64,000 nt of DNA from Micrococcaceae bacterium RIT 802 (GTDB lineage Bacteria; Actinomycetota; Actinomycetes; Actinomycetales; Micrococcaceae): positions 124,001-188,000 of the forward strand of contig JAFEMX010000008.1 of the NCBI GenBank assembly GCA_016892645.1. The letters run 5' to 3'. A program made the position numbers and the translations under genes. The number at the start of each line of letters is the position of its first letter. Position 1 is the stretch's first letter. This document shows, piece after piece, positions 16,788 through 25,912 of the stretch. The notes under the pieces are model-generated. The model had not been told where the DNA came from. It worked only from the letters and a program-made list of their open reading frames with translations, and did no database searches.

Positions 16788-18485
16788 TCAGTCGATCGGG
16801 TCGGCTCCTGTCAACCGGAGTTCCTCGACGTCCAACCGCGCCTGGAGCTCCCGGGCCACCAGGTCGTCGACCGATCCGTCGCGAAGCAGACCGAGCAGCA
16901 CTTCGCGTTTGCGCTCCAGCAGGGCAAGCTGCAGGTCGGTGTGTTGCCGGTGGCGCGCGGTGGCCGCGGACCGATCGTCCCCGTTCCGCGCGTCCGGGTC
17001 GTCCGTGCCCGTTGAAGAATCGGTGTCCGGGGCCGGGCCGGTCGTGGAGCCGTGGGGCTCCTCGGCGGAATCGTCCTCCCGGCGGGCGGCCTCGACCTCC
17101 TCCAAGGCGTTGGTCAGTTCGAGGTGCTCGTCGTTGTCCCGCCGGATCCGGTCCCTCACACTGGCGCTGATGCGCCGTTCAGCCGCGATCTCATCGATGG
17201 CCGAGAGGGCCGCGCTGGTGATTTCCCGCTGCGCGAGCCGCAGTTCCTCCTCCCCCGCGGTATCCGCGGGCAGGCGGGCCCACCGGACCACCACCGGCAA
17301 CAGCGGACCCTGGACCAGCAGCGTGAGGACGACGACCCCCGCGGTGACGAACACGATCTCGGGACGGCCGGCCAGTGGCGTTCCGGCCTCGTCCACCAAC
17401 GGAACCGAGAGGGCTATCGCCAGGGAAATGGCTCCGCGGAAACCCGCAGCGGTGCTGACGATCCTGGCCCGGTAGCCCATGCGCCGCTGGCGGTGCGGCG
17501 CCCGGGGATCGATGAGGCGGCCCAGCATGATCGAGGCGGTTTGGAAGATGAAGCGAACCAGCAGGAGCGTCAGCCACACGGCGATGATGACGAGGACCAG
17601 CCCTCCGATCTCCACGGCGGCAATGTCGCGCGCGACCGCCTGGACCTGCAGTCCGACGAGGACGAACAAGGAACCATTGAGCAGATACGAGCCCAGCGGC
17701 CACACCGACTCCGTTTGGCGCCGTGACGCCGCCGTGCTGATGTGCGGGGAGGCAAAGGAGACGACGAGCCCCGCCACCACGACGGCGAGGACCCCGGAGG
17801 CGCCGATCGCCTCCGCCGCCAGGAAGGCGGCGAAGGGAACGAGCAGCAGGGCGATGTTGATCGTCAGCGACTCGCGCATCCGCCGCATGACCAGGTAAGC
17901 GAGACCCGCGACGGCGGCACCCGCCGCGATGCCCCCGAGATAGGACAACAGGACCAGGCCGGTCACGTCCCAGGGCGAGTAGTGGCCGCCGACCGCGATG
18001 CCGACCGCCATCGAATACACGACCAGGGCGGTGCCGTCATTGGTCAGGCTTTCCGCCTTGAGCAGCATGAAGTTCCGCTGGGGCATCATGCGGCCCAACG
18101 CGGCCACGGCGGTGGCGTCCGGGGGCGCGACGGCTGCCCCGAGGATCAGCGCCGCCTCCCAGGGCAGCCCCATCAGGTGGGCGACGACGGCAACCGCCCC
18201 CGCCGTCACCACCACCAGCAGGGTGCTCAACAGCACGATGCCCCGGATGTCGCGCTTGATCGAGCGCAGCGAGCTCGTCAGGCTCTCCCAGAACAGCATG
18301 ACCGGCAGGAAGAGCAACAGCACGGTTTCCGGCGGCAGTTCGATGTCCCGCAGTTCCGGGACGAAGCCCAGCAGCAGGCCACAGGCGAGCAGCAGCAGGG
18401 GCGCGGCGACCCGCAACCGGGGGGCCAGGACGGCGCCCACCAGCACGGACAGGCCCAACAGGACGGTGATCTCCAGGCCCTTCAC
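16788..18485 (-). CDS. CPA1 family Na+/H+ antiporter (paralogue 2)
   Basis: The 565-residue antiporter matches the copy at 12660-14312 almost residue for residue through the membrane part, including GAAVAPPDATAVAALGRMM, LKAESLTNDGTALVVYSMA and GFRGAISLAIALSVPL. It differs mainly in the hydrophilic C-terminal tail, where this copy has an acidic insert (RREDDSAEEPHGSTTG onward). The GTG at 18485 is preceded by GGGAA, as in the other copy. Divergent tails suggest different regulation or partners rather than simple redundancy. Confidence 0.85.
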   Translation of the reverse strand: MKGLEITVLLGLSVLVGAVLAPRLRVAAPLLLLACGLLLGFVPELRDIELPPETVLLLFLPVMLFWESLTSSLRSIKRDIRGIVLLSTLLVVVTAGAVAVVAHLMGLPWEAALILGAAVAPPDATAVAALGRMMPQRNFMLLKAESLTNDGTALVVYSMAVGIAVGGHYSPWDVTGLVLLSYLGGIAAGAAVAGLAYLVMRRMRESLTINIALLLVPFAAFLAAEAIGASGVLAVVVAGLVVSFASPHISTAASRRQTESVWPLGSYLLNGSLFVLVGLQVQAVARDIAAVEIGGLVLVIIAVWLTLLLVRFIFQTASIMLGRLIDPRAPHRQRRMGYRARIVSTAAGFRGAISLAIALSVPLVDEAGTPLAGRPEIVFVTAGVVVLTLLVQGPLLPVVVRWARLPADTAGEEELRLAQREITSAALSAIDEIAAERRISASVRDRIRRDNDEHLELTNALEEVEAARREDDSAEEPHGSTTGPAPDTDSSTGTDDPDARNGDDRSAATARHRQHTDLQLALLERKREVLLGLLRDGSVDDLVARELQARLDVEELRLTGADPID

Positions 18486-18576
18486 GGCAGTTCCCTTCGG
18501 GCAGGCGAGGCGCGGCGTTCGACGCCATTCGAGTATTGCGGAACCACCACGTGCCGACAACGGCGCGCGTCGGCCA

Positions 18577-19521
18577 CTACCCGCCCAGCCACCCCGGGCG
18601 CAGGGCGTTGACCGCCTGCCGGGCGGCTCGGCCGATGGCCGCGTCCACCACGGGCAGCTCGGGTTCGCTGCGCGCGGCCCGGGTGAACACGGCGACGGCA
18701 ATGGGCTGTTCCCCCGGATGGGTCACGACCCCGACCTCGTGGCGCAGCCTCCCGATCGTCCCGGTCTTGCCGGCCACCTCAGCCCCCGGTTGCGCGAACC
18801 CCGAGGCCAACCGGTAGCGGAAGAGCTGCCGACCCATCGTCGAAACCAGCTCGGCCGTCTCGGCCGCGGAGGCCAGCCGGCCCTCCCAGAGGGCGGTCAA
18901 CAGCGCCACCATGTCCGCCGCCGTCGTGCTGGAGACGAAGGCTGGGTCGTGCGCGCCGACATCGAGCGCGGTGTCTTCGCGCATCGCCGCGAGCGCCTCC
19001 CCCAGCGTGCTCGTCTCCGTGGCCTCGAGCAGCCACTCGTGCATGCCCGCGGTGCCGAAGCGCACTCGCGTCGCCCGGCAGCCGGCGTCGCGCAACACCG
19101 CGTCCACGGCAGCCAGGCCGACCCGTGCCAACAGCAGGTCGGCCGCCGCGTTGTCGGAGACGGCCATCATCGACACGGCCAGGTCCCGCAGGGACAGCCG
19201 GGCCGGATGGCGCAGCAGGCTGACCCCGCTCGGCCCGGCGGTCGTGGTGGTGGGGTCGATGGCGACCTGCTCGCCGGGGTCCAGACTCCCGGCATCGAAC
19301 TCCCGGGCCAGGGCGATGGCCAGCGGCAGCTTGTACACCGAGGCCATCGCGACCGGCCGGTGGGCGTCGACGGACACGGACGACGGCGGGGCCTGGCTGG
19401 CGCTGGCGGGGATCGGCGCGGCGTGGAGCCAGCCCTCGCAGCCGGCGTCGGCGAAGGTGGCCCGGATCGCCGCCTCGGCGCGCTCGGCCACGGCACGGCC
19501 GGCGTCTTCGCGGCCGGTCAC
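18577..19521 (-). CDS. Serine hydrolase of the class A beta-lactamase-like group, no signal peptide
   Basis: The 314-residue protein has the penicillin-recognising motifs SVYK (SxxK), SDN and KTG in the right order and spacing. It lacks an obvious ExxLN loop, so true beta-lactamase activity is doubtful; it may be a peptidase or a sensor-type hydrolase. No signal peptide is visible, suggesting a cytoplasmic protein. Its GTG start overlaps the LysR stop as GTGA, so it is translationally coupled to that regulator. A genuine class A beta-lactamase lies divergently on the other side of the LysR gene. Confidence 0.8.
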   Translation of the reverse strand: MTGREDAGRAVAERAEAAIRATFADAGCEGWLHAAPIPASASQAPPSSVSVDAHRPVAMASVYKLPLAIALAREFDAGSLDPGEQVAIDPTTTTAGPSGVSLLRHPARLSLRDLAVSMMAVSDNAAADLLLARVGLAAVDAVLRDAGCRATRVRFGTAGMHEWLLEATETSTLGEALAAMREDTALDVGAHDPAFVSSTTAADMVALLTALWEGRLASAAETAELVSTMGRQLFRYRLASGFAQPGAEVAGKTGTIGRLRHEVGVVTHPGEQPIAVAVFTRAARSEPELPVVDAAIGRAARQAVNALRPGWLGG

Positions 19522-20399
19522 AGCGTGCGCAGGGTCCGGCGCAGCGCGGTCTCGACGCGTTGGGCGGCACCGTCGTCTGCGGCTCCAGGCCGGGACAGCA
19601 CCGTGAAGGACAGCCGCACCCCGGGGAGCGGGCGGACCTGGATCCCGGGCGGCAGGTGGGCTCCGCGCACCACGACTGCGGCAGCGGCCCCGGCGGCGAC
19701 CAGGGCCAGCAGTTCCGCGGGCCGCGCCACCGGCCGGTGCTCCGGTTCCAGCCCGAGCCCGGCGAGCTGGTCGGCGAGCGCATCGAAGGCTGGCGGGTTG
19801 TCGGTGCGCGGCAGCGTGCACCAGGCCAGAACGCCATCGCGCAGGCCCTCGACCCGGCCGCCCTCCGGGAGGGCCAGCGCCGCGTCGGCGTGCAGTGGGC
19901 GGGAGGCGAGCAGACCGGCGGAAACGACCGGCCCGTCGACGATCCCCTGGTCCAGGGCTCCCTCGCGCAGGCCGGCCACGATGGCCCGCGCCGGTTCGAC
20001 CACCGGCTCGGCGGCCACCTCGACGCCAGGCCTGCGCAGCCCGTTCAACACCGAGGTGATGATGTGCTCCGGCAGGGCGCGGGCGAACCCCAAGCGCATC
20101 CGGCCGGGAGCACTGGACGCCTCACGGGCCACCGCGCGCAGCCGGCTGGCCTCGCTGGAGAGCAGCCGGGCCCGCGGCAGCAGTTCACGGCCGCCGTCGG
20201 TCAGGCGCACCCCGCCCGGAGTGCGGTCGAACAGGCGCACCCCCAGGTCGTCCTCGAGTCGGCGAATGCTCTGCGACACCGGGGGCTGGGCGGTTCCCAG
20301 GGCCTCTGCCGCGGCACCGATCCCGCCGTGCTCGGCCGCGGCGATGAAGTATTCGAGCGAGCGCAGCAGGTTGATGCCGGACTCCCGTTCCCGTGCCAT
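19518..20399 (-). CDS. LysR family transcriptional regulator (AmpR-like position)
   Basis: The 293-residue protein has the N-terminal LysR helix-turn-helix (INLLRSLEYFIAAAEHGGIGAAAEALGTAQPPVSQSIRRLEDDLGVRLFDRTPGGVRLTDGG) and a periplasmic-binding-protein-like effector domain. AGGAGG precedes the ATG. It is divergent from a class A beta-lactamase, the arrangement used by AmpR-type activators of beta-lactamase genes, and coupled downstream to a second serine hydrolase. The ligand, possibly a cell-wall fragment, is inferred from context only. Confidence 0.85.
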   Translation of the reverse strand: MARERESGINLLRSLEYFIAAAEHGGIGAAAEALGTAQPPVSQSIRRLEDDLGVRLFDRTPGGVRLTDGGRELLPRARLLSSEASRLRAVAREASSAPGRMRLGFARALPEHIITSVLNGLRRPGVEVAAEPVVEPARAIVAGLREGALDQGIVDGPVVSAGLLASRPLHADAALALPEGGRVEGLRDGVLAWCTLPRTDNPPAFDALADQLAGLGLEPEHRPVARPAELLALVAAGAAAAVVVRGAHLPPGIQVRPLPGVRLSFTVLSRPGAADDGAAQRVETALRRTLRTL

Positions 20400-20429
20400 G
20401 CCTCCTCCTGACGTCGGGGACCACGCTTC

Positions 20430-20446
20430 CATAGCGGCGCGCAATG
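20430..20446. promoter_or_regulatory. Candidate LysR binding box (T-N11-A)
   Basis: CATAGC-GGCGC-GCAATG is an imperfect palindrome containing the T-N11-A pattern (T20432, A20444). It lies between the divergent LysR and beta-lactamase starts, 31 bp upstream of the LysR ATG. Confidence 0.45.
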
Positions 20447-20543
20447 CCCAAACCGCGCCGACGGTCTTGGCGGCGGGGGCGACCGGGGTGCTCTGCTGGT
20501 TCCAGCGGCGGCCACCCGGGCCGCCTCGACGCTGGGAGGCATC

Positions 20544-21482
20544 ATGGAGACGACGACGAACGGACCCGGACGACGGCGGGTCCTCCTGGGAGCCGGTGGC
20601 GCCGTGGCGACGGCCATGCTGGCCGGGGCCGCTGCCGGATCCGCGGCGGCAGCCCCACAGGTTCCGGCCGGCCGGCCCGTCAGCGGGAAGCACCTGGCAC
20701 GGCAGCTGCAGGACATCGAGCGGGAGCACGATGCCCGGCTCGGCCTCATGTACTTCGAGCCGGGACGCCGCATTGCATTCGGATATGGCCAGACGCAGCG
20801 CTTCGCGCTCTGCTCGACCTTCAAGGCCTATGCCGCCGCCGCGCTGCTGGACGCCCGGGATGCCGGTACCGTCGACCTGCACGAACCGGTCGCTGTCGGC
20901 TCCGACGGGCTCGTGGTCAACTCCCCGGAGTCGGAGGACTTCGATGGCTACTCCATGCCGCTGCGCTGGTGCTGCAAGGTGGCACTCACCCACAGCGACA
21001 ACACCGCAGGCAACGTCATGCTCAAGCACCTCGGCGGACCCGGCGCGGTGACACGGTTCGCCCGCCGGATCGGGGACCGGCAGACCCGGCTGGACCGGTG
21101 GGAGCCCGAACTCAACGATGCCGTCCCCGGCGACCCCCGCGACACCAGCACTCCCCTGGCGCTGGCCACCGGCATGAAGGCGCTGCTGTTCGGCCGGGCC
21201 CTGTCGACGGCGTCCCGGAAGGAGCTCATCGACTGGATGGACTCCAACGTGTCGGCACCACGGATCCGCGGCGGGCTGCCCGAGGGGTGGACCGCGGCGA
21301 CCAAGACCGGAGCCGGGTTCTACGGCACCGTCAACGACGCCGGCCTGGTCAGGGGACCCGACGACCGGCAGGGCATCCTGGCGGTGATGAGCAACCGCGA
21401 ACATGCTGGCCGGGAGGCCACCGGCAGCAACGCCGTCGTTGCCGCAGCAGCCCGGGCGGTGCTCACGGCGCACGCGCACTAG
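20544..21482 (+). CDS. Class A beta-lactamase, Tat-exported
   Basis: The 312-residue enzyme would hydrolyse penicillins and related beta-lactams outside the membrane. An N-terminal RRRVLLGAGGAVATAML segment is a twin-arginine signal. The active-site serine is Ser91 in STFK, followed by SDN (151-153), the general base in EPELN (Glu187) and KTG (254-256). All residues needed for catalysis are present and the length is normal. It is divergent from a LysR regulator, suggesting inducible expression. Resistance spectrum cannot be read from the sequence. Confidence 0.92.
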   Translation: METTTNGPGRRRVLLGAGGAVATAMLAGAAAGSAAAAPQVPAGRPVSGKHLARQLQDIEREHDARLGLMYFEPGRRIAFGYGQTQRFALCSTFKAYAAAALLDARDAGTVDLHEPVAVGSDGLVVNSPESEDFDGYSMPLRWCCKVALTHSDNTAGNVMLKHLGGPGAVTRFARRIGDRQTRLDRWEPELNDAVPGDPRDTSTPLALATGMKALLFGRALSTASRKELIDWMDSNVSAPRIRGGLPEGWTAATKTGAGFYGTVNDAGLVRGPDDRQGILAVMSNREHAGREATGSNAVVAAAARAVLTAHAH

Positions 21483-21589
21483 CCCGGGCCCGAGCTCCGG
21501 CCCTCGGCAGTCCCGACCCCCTGTGCAAACCCGGGGCAGTGTGGGAGCCTATCCGGAAGATGATCCAAGCGCCGCGAAGGGGGTGCGCC

Positions 21590-22741
21590 GTGCCCGCACT
21601 GCGGATGCAACCGGCCCTGCGTGCGTTCGAGGACCCCACCGCGAAGGCGCGGGAGTTGCTGCCCCTGCACCGGGCGTGGAGCGAGGGGTCCCCCATCCGC
21701 CCTCCGGTGCGGGAGATCGTCGCCAGATCCTGGATGCGCCAGCCGTCGGCGACACCGCGGATCCGGCCGCTCGACGCCGCAGGGGTCGCCGATCGGCGCG
21801 AACGTTCCCCGGCCCTGGCCTCGGTGGTTCCGCTGCTGCGCGAGCGGCTCCTGGCGCTCGCCGCCGACGCGGGCAACCAGCTCGTGATCTCCGATGACGA
21901 GGGCTACATCCTGTGGGTCGAGGGCCCCTCGACGGTGCGCCGGCGCAGCGACGGCATCGGCTTCATGGCCGGGGCACGCTGGCGCGAAGCCGACGTCGGC
22001 ACCAATGCGCTGGGAACGTCGCTGGCCGAGCGCGCCCCGGTGCAGATCTTCGGTCCGGAGCATGCCCGCGAGGAACAGCACACCTGGGTCTGTACATCCA
22101 CGCCGCTGCCCGGCCCCGGTGGAACGACGCGCGGGACGATCACCCTGTCCGGCTCCTACCGGACGGCCCACCCGCACACGCTGACCCTGATCTGCGCGGC
22201 AGCCCACGAGGCCGCCGCGATCCTGGACCATGGCGCCCGCCAGGAGCTGGACCGGCTCGCGGCACGTACCCCGGCCCCCGCCGGGGCCTACTTGCTCGTC
22301 GACGACATGGGGCAGGTCGCCGCCTCGGCAGGCATCGCGGTCCATGACGGCCTGCACGTCCCCGCCCCCTCGGCCCCCGGCCCATACTGGGTCGCCGGCA
22401 TCGGAACGGCCATCGCCGAACGCGTCCCCGGCGGCTGGCTGCTGGCCCTGGACACCAGCGCAGCACATCTTGAGCTACGCCGCGGCCCAAGCCCCGCCGT
22501 CGTCGTGCATCACCGCGGGCAGGAAACCCTCGTCGGCCTCAGCGCCCGCCATCTCGAGATCCTGGAAATCCTCGGCGCCCACCCGGAGGGGCTCGGCGCC
22601 GAGGCACTGCTCGCCCGGCTCCAGGGTGCGACGACCGTGGTCACCGTCCGCGCCGAGTTGTCGCGGTTGCGCCGCCGCCTGGGAGGTTTCATCGAGTCCC
22701 GCCCCTACCGTCTCGCCGCTCCGCTGCAGGTGCACGGCTAG
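21590..22741 (+). CDS. GAF domain transcriptional regulator
   Basis: The 383-residue protein has an N-terminal GAF-type sensing region (about residues 80-230, with DEGYILWVEGP and GARWREADVGTNALGTSLAERAPVQIFGPEH) and a C-terminal winged-helix-like segment (LSARHLEILEILGAHPEGLGAEALLARLQ onward). The GAF part resembles that of AcoR-type activators, but the sigma-54 AAA+ domain is absent. GTG at 21590 is chosen because GAAGGGGG precedes it; an in-frame ATG at 21560 is possible. It lies directly upstream of a flavin monooxygenase gene that it probably controls. Confidence 0.8.
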   Translation: MPALRMQPALRAFEDPTAKARELLPLHRAWSEGSPIRPPVREIVARSWMRQPSATPRIRPLDAAGVADRRERSPALASVVPLLRERLLALAADAGNQLVISDDEGYILWVEGPSTVRRRSDGIGFMAGARWREADVGTNALGTSLAERAPVQIFGPEHAREEQHTWVCTSTPLPGPGGTTRGTITLSGSYRTAHPHTLTLICAAAHEAAAILDHGARQELDRLAARTPAPAGAYLLVDDMGQVAASAGIAVHDGLHVPAPSAPGPYWVAGIGTAIAERVPGGWLLALDTSAAHLELRRGPSPAVVVHHRGQETLVGLSARHLEILEILGAHPEGLGAEALLARLQGATTVVTVRAELSRLRRRLGGFIESRPYRLAAPLQVHG

Positions 22742-22754
22742 GGCCATTCCGTCC

Positions 22755-22774
22755 GGTTGCAACGTTGTGCAACC
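22755..22774. promoter_or_regulatory. Inverted repeat upstream of the flavin monooxygenase gene
   Basis: GGTTGCA-6 bp-TGCAACC is a perfect 7-bp-arm palindrome, 70 bp upstream of the monooxygenase ATG. A related half-site, TGTGCAAAC (21522-21530), lies upstream of the GAF regulator gene. Both may be targets of that regulator. Confidence 0.55.
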
Positions 22775-22843
22775 CCAGACGTCCTGTGATCCAGCTCATA
22801 CTCTGGTGCCCTCGGTTCAGTGATGGCGAAGGAGCAACGGAAC

Positions 22844-24634
22844 ATGGACGACAAACAGGCACGGGCTGCGGCCACCGATTGGTTCGGCAGGTTGGAGGCG
22901 GCCCTCGAGAGGGGGGACACGGCTGCGGCCGTCGGGCTCTTCGGCACGGATTGCTATTGGCGGGACCTGACGGGGATGACCTGGAACCTGCACACCGCAG
23001 AAGGCCGGGAACAGATCCAGGACATGCTCGACGGCGTCGGGCCCCGGTCCTGGCCGCGTGACATCGAGGTCACCGAGGCCAGCGAGGCAGACGGCGTTCT
23101 CGAGGCCTGGTACACCTTCCGCAACGAGGCGCTGCACGGGATCGGCGTGATCCGCCTGCGTGACGGACACGGCTGGACGATGTTGTCCACCGCCCAGGGC
23201 CTCAACGACTTCCCGGAACCGGCAGGCCTGCACCGGGAACGCGGTGCCGCGCACGGGATGGACATGTCCAGTGAGAACTGGCTCGACAAGCGGCGCCGGC
23301 GCAGCGAGGAGTTCGGCGTCATCGACCAGCCCTACGTGCTGGTCGTCGGGGGCGGCCAGGGCGGCATCGGGCTCGGCGCACGGCTCAAGCGGCTCGGCGT
23401 CCCCGCCCTGGTCATCGACAAGCACCCGCGGCCGGGCGACCAGTGGAGGTCCCGCTACCACTCGCTCTGCCTGCACGATCCGGTCTGGTACGACCACATG
23501 CCGTACCTGCCCTTCCCGGACCACTGGCCCGTCTTCACGCCCAAGGACAAGATGGGCGACTGGCTCGAGAGCTACACGAGGCTCATGGAGCTGGACTACT
23601 GGTCGAACACCGAGGCCACCAGTGCCGACTTCGACGAGGCCTCGGGCATCTGGAGGGTCGAGGTCCAGCGCGACGGCGAACAACTCACGCTGACCCCGGA
23701 GCACGTCGTGCTGGCCACCGGCATGTCGGGGATTCCGAACCTGCCCACCATCGAGGGCCAGGACGTCTTCGCCGGGGAGCAGCACCACTCCTCGGCCCAT
23801 CCCGGCGGCACCCGCTACCAGGGCAAGAACGTCGTCGTCATCGGGGCGAACAACTCGGCCCACGACATCTGTGCCGACCTGTGGCAGAACGACGCCCGGC
23901 CCACCATGGTCCAGCGTTCCAGCACGCTCATCGTGCGTTCGGAGTCGCTCATGGAAACGGTTCTGGGTCCGCTGTATTCGGAGGAAGCGGTCGCCAACGG
24001 CATCGACGCCGACAAGGCCGACCTCATGTTCGCCTCCATCCCCTACAAGGTGCTGCCGCAGATGCACGTGGAGCTGTTCAAGACGATCCGCGAGCAGGAC
24101 GCCGAGTTCTACCAGCGGCTCGACGACGCGGGCTTCGACCTGGACTTCGGCGACGACGAATCGGGCATGTTCCTGAAGTACCTGCGCCGGGGCTCCGGCT
24201 ACTACATCGACATCGGCGCCTCGGACCTGGTCGCCGACGGCTCCATCGCCCTGGCCCATGGCGACGTTTCGCACCTGACGGAGCACTCGGTGGTGCTCGA
24301 GGACGGGACGGAACTGCCGGCCGATGCCGTCGTCTATGCGACGGGCTATGGGTCGATGAACGGCTGGGCCGCGAAGCTGATCAACCAGGAGGTCGCCGAC
24401 ACCGTGGGCAAATGCTGGGGGCTCGGGTCGGACACGACCAAGGATCCGGGGCCATGGCAGGGCGAGTTGCGCAATATGTGGAAACCGACCCGGCAGCCGA
24501 ACCTGTGGTTCCATGGCGGGAACCTGCACCAGTCCCGGCACTACTCCAAGTATCTGGCGCTGCAGCTCAAGGCCCGGCTCGAGGGCATCGAGACACCCGT
24601 CTACGCCTTGGCCGAAACGCACCACGCCGCCTGA
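22844..24634 (+). CDS. Flavin-containing monooxygenase with N-terminal NTF2-like domain
   Basis: The 596-residue protein has an NTF2/SnoaL-like N-terminal domain (about residues 5-125, including GDTAAAVGLFGTDCYWRDLTG). A flavoprotein monooxygenase domain follows with FAD motif VVGGGQGGIGLG (167-178) and NADPH-binding motif VVVIGANNSAHD (about 328-340). It resembles the YUCCA/FMO type that hydroxylates amines, ketones or aromatic side chains. The ATG at 22844 is chosen for AAGGAG nine bases upstream. It is the single target next to the GAF regulator and ends before a strong hairpin. Confidence 0.88.
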   Translation: MDDKQARAAATDWFGRLEAALERGDTAAAVGLFGTDCYWRDLTGMTWNLHTAEGREQIQDMLDGVGPRSWPRDIEVTEASEADGVLEAWYTFRNEALHGIGVIRLRDGHGWTMLSTAQGLNDFPEPAGLHRERGAAHGMDMSSENWLDKRRRRSEEFGVIDQPYVLVVGGGQGGIGLGARLKRLGVPALVIDKHPRPGDQWRSRYHSLCLHDPVWYDHMPYLPFPDHWPVFTPKDKMGDWLESYTRLMELDYWSNTEATSADFDEASGIWRVEVQRDGEQLTLTPEHVVLATGMSGIPNLPTIEGQDVFAGEQHHSSAHPGGTRYQGKNVVVIGANNSAHDICADLWQNDARPTMVQRSSTLIVRSESLMETVLGPLYSEEAVANGIDADKADLMFASIPYKVLPQMHVELFKTIREQDAEFYQRLDDAGFDLDFGDDESGMFLKYLRRGSGYYIDIGASDLVADGSIALAHGDVSHLTEHSVVLEDGTELPADAVVYATGYGSMNGWAAKLINQEVADTVGKCWGLGSDTTKDPGPWQGELRNMWKPTRQPNLWFHGGNLHQSRHYSKYLALQLKARLEGIETPVYALAETHHAA

Positions 24635-24666
24635 GCCGGGAAACACCGGTAAGCGCACGTGGGACG

Positions 24667-24710
24667 GAGGACGACGTCGGCACCCGGCTGGGTACCGACG
24701 TCGTCCTCTT
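24667..24710. terminator. Strong hairpin between convergent genes
   Basis: A perfect 14-bp stem (GAGGACGACGTCGG/CCGACGTCGTCCTC) with a 14-base loop, followed by TTGT, lies between the 3' ends of the monooxygenase and the secreted HExxH protein. It could terminate transcription from both sides. Confidence 0.75.
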
Positions 24711-24760
24711 GTACGCGGCTGGTTCCGGTCTAGCGGGCGGTTGCTCCCGCCCCGCCCGAC

Positions 24761-25912
24761 CTACGCCTTCTTCCCCGCCAACACCTTCTGGGCCGCGGTT
24801 CCGCGGGCTCCCGTGCACCGGGTCGTGTAGGAGCCGCCGAAGCGCTTGTCCGCACCCATCCGGTAGGCCATGCAGTCGGCGAGCATCTCGACGCCGTTGC
24901 CCCTGCCGTAGATCTTGTCCAACCGCTTCTCCCCGGATCCGATGGAGTCCCCGTAGACCTTGAACGTGCGGATGTGGGCGCATTCATGCAGGGAGATGTA
25001 CTGCATCGTCTTGCCGGGGGTGAGCGTGCGCGCAAGCTCGATCTGCATGTTCGGGTAGGTGGAGTAGCTGGTGTCCTGCCGCGGGTTCCGCGAGAGGGTG
25101 ATGACCTGGCGCGGGCAGTAGGGCTTCATGTACGTGTAGGCGGTGCGGACCGCGCCCCGGTAGTCCCGCGGGTTCATGTGGCGCACCGTGGTGGTACGCG
25201 AGGTGACGCCGCGCTCCGCCGTCGTACCCGAGACCTGGTAGCGGTACTTGCGGGTCACCGTCGCCGTAGTGGACGGGGTGCTGAACCGGGCGGTGCCGTA
25301 GCCGGGCGCCGGCGTGGTGCGGCGGGCGATCGTGGTCCACTTCTTGCCGCGCAGGACCTGCAGCGAGATGGTGCGGCGGGAGAACTGGCCGAAGACGACG
25401 ACCGTGTCGCTGGTGCGCTCACCGGCCGCGATCCGGCCGCCGATGCGGGTGAACAGGCGGTTGTCGGGGGCGTTCGTCCATGCCTCGGTGGACACCCGCC
25501 GGTAGGTGGCCGCGTGGCCGGTCGTGGCGGCGACGGTCTTGCCCCGGCGGACGAGGACGGCGCGGAAGCTGCCCACGCCTTCGCGTTTGAAGCGGTAGCT
25601 GGCCCGCGTGGTGGTGGCCGGGCGGGTGAGGGTGCGTGTGGAGACGGTGGCCCACTTCTTGCCAGACCTGAGCTGGAGCAGGACGCGGTCGCCGGCGCGG
25701 GTCGTGCCGCGGATGGTGAAGTACTTGGTGATCTGGTGCCGGGGCGAGGCGGTGGACAGCGCCAGCGCCGGGGTCCGCGCGGCCGCTGCCTGGACGGTGC
25801 CGGCCGGCAAACCGGTCGGCGCGGTGGCGACCGCGGGGCCGGTGCCCAGGGCCACGACGAGGCTGGCCGACAGGACGGCCAGCAGGGCAACGACTACGGG
25901 TGACCTGCGCAT
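24761..25912 (-). CDS. Secreted protein with tandem beta-domains and an HExxH zinc-protease-like motif
   Basis: The 383-residue protein starts with a Sec signal peptide (RRSPVVVALLAVLSASLVVALGTG, then ATA). Two repeated beta-rich domains follow, each with a GKKWxT strand, and both look like extracellular Ig-like modules. The C-terminal part has HECAH (309-313), and Glu342 in EMLADC is a candidate third zinc ligand. A zinc peptidase is plausible, but the family was not recognised. Four cysteines in the C-terminal region could form disulfides. GAAGGGG precedes the ATG. It stands alone. Confidence 0.75.
   Translation of the reverse strand: MRRSPVVVALLAVLSASLVVALGTGPAVATAPTGLPAGTVQAAAARTPALALSTASPRHQITKYFTIRGTTRAGDRVLLQLRSGKKWATVSTRTLTRPATTTRASYRFKREGVGSFRAVLVRRGKTVAATTGHAATYRRVSTEAWTNAPDNRLFTRIGGRIAAGERTSDTVVVFGQFSRRTISLQVLRGKKWTTIARRTTPAPGYGTARFSTPSTTATVTRKYRYQVSGTTAERGVTSRTTTVRHMNPRDYRGAVRTAYTYMKPYCPRQVITLSRNPRQDTSYSTYPNMQIELARTLTPGKTMQYISLHECAHIRTFKVYGDSIGSGEKRLDKIYGRGNGVEMLADCMAYRMGADKRFGGSYTTRCTGARGTAAQKVLAGKKA

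Noticed and set aside
17998-21051. Very long open frame of about 1000 codons on the + strand
   Set aside because: It runs antisense through the antiporter and LysR/hydrolase genes, has low-complexity Arg/Ala/Pro/Ser composition and no motifs; a GC-rich shadow.
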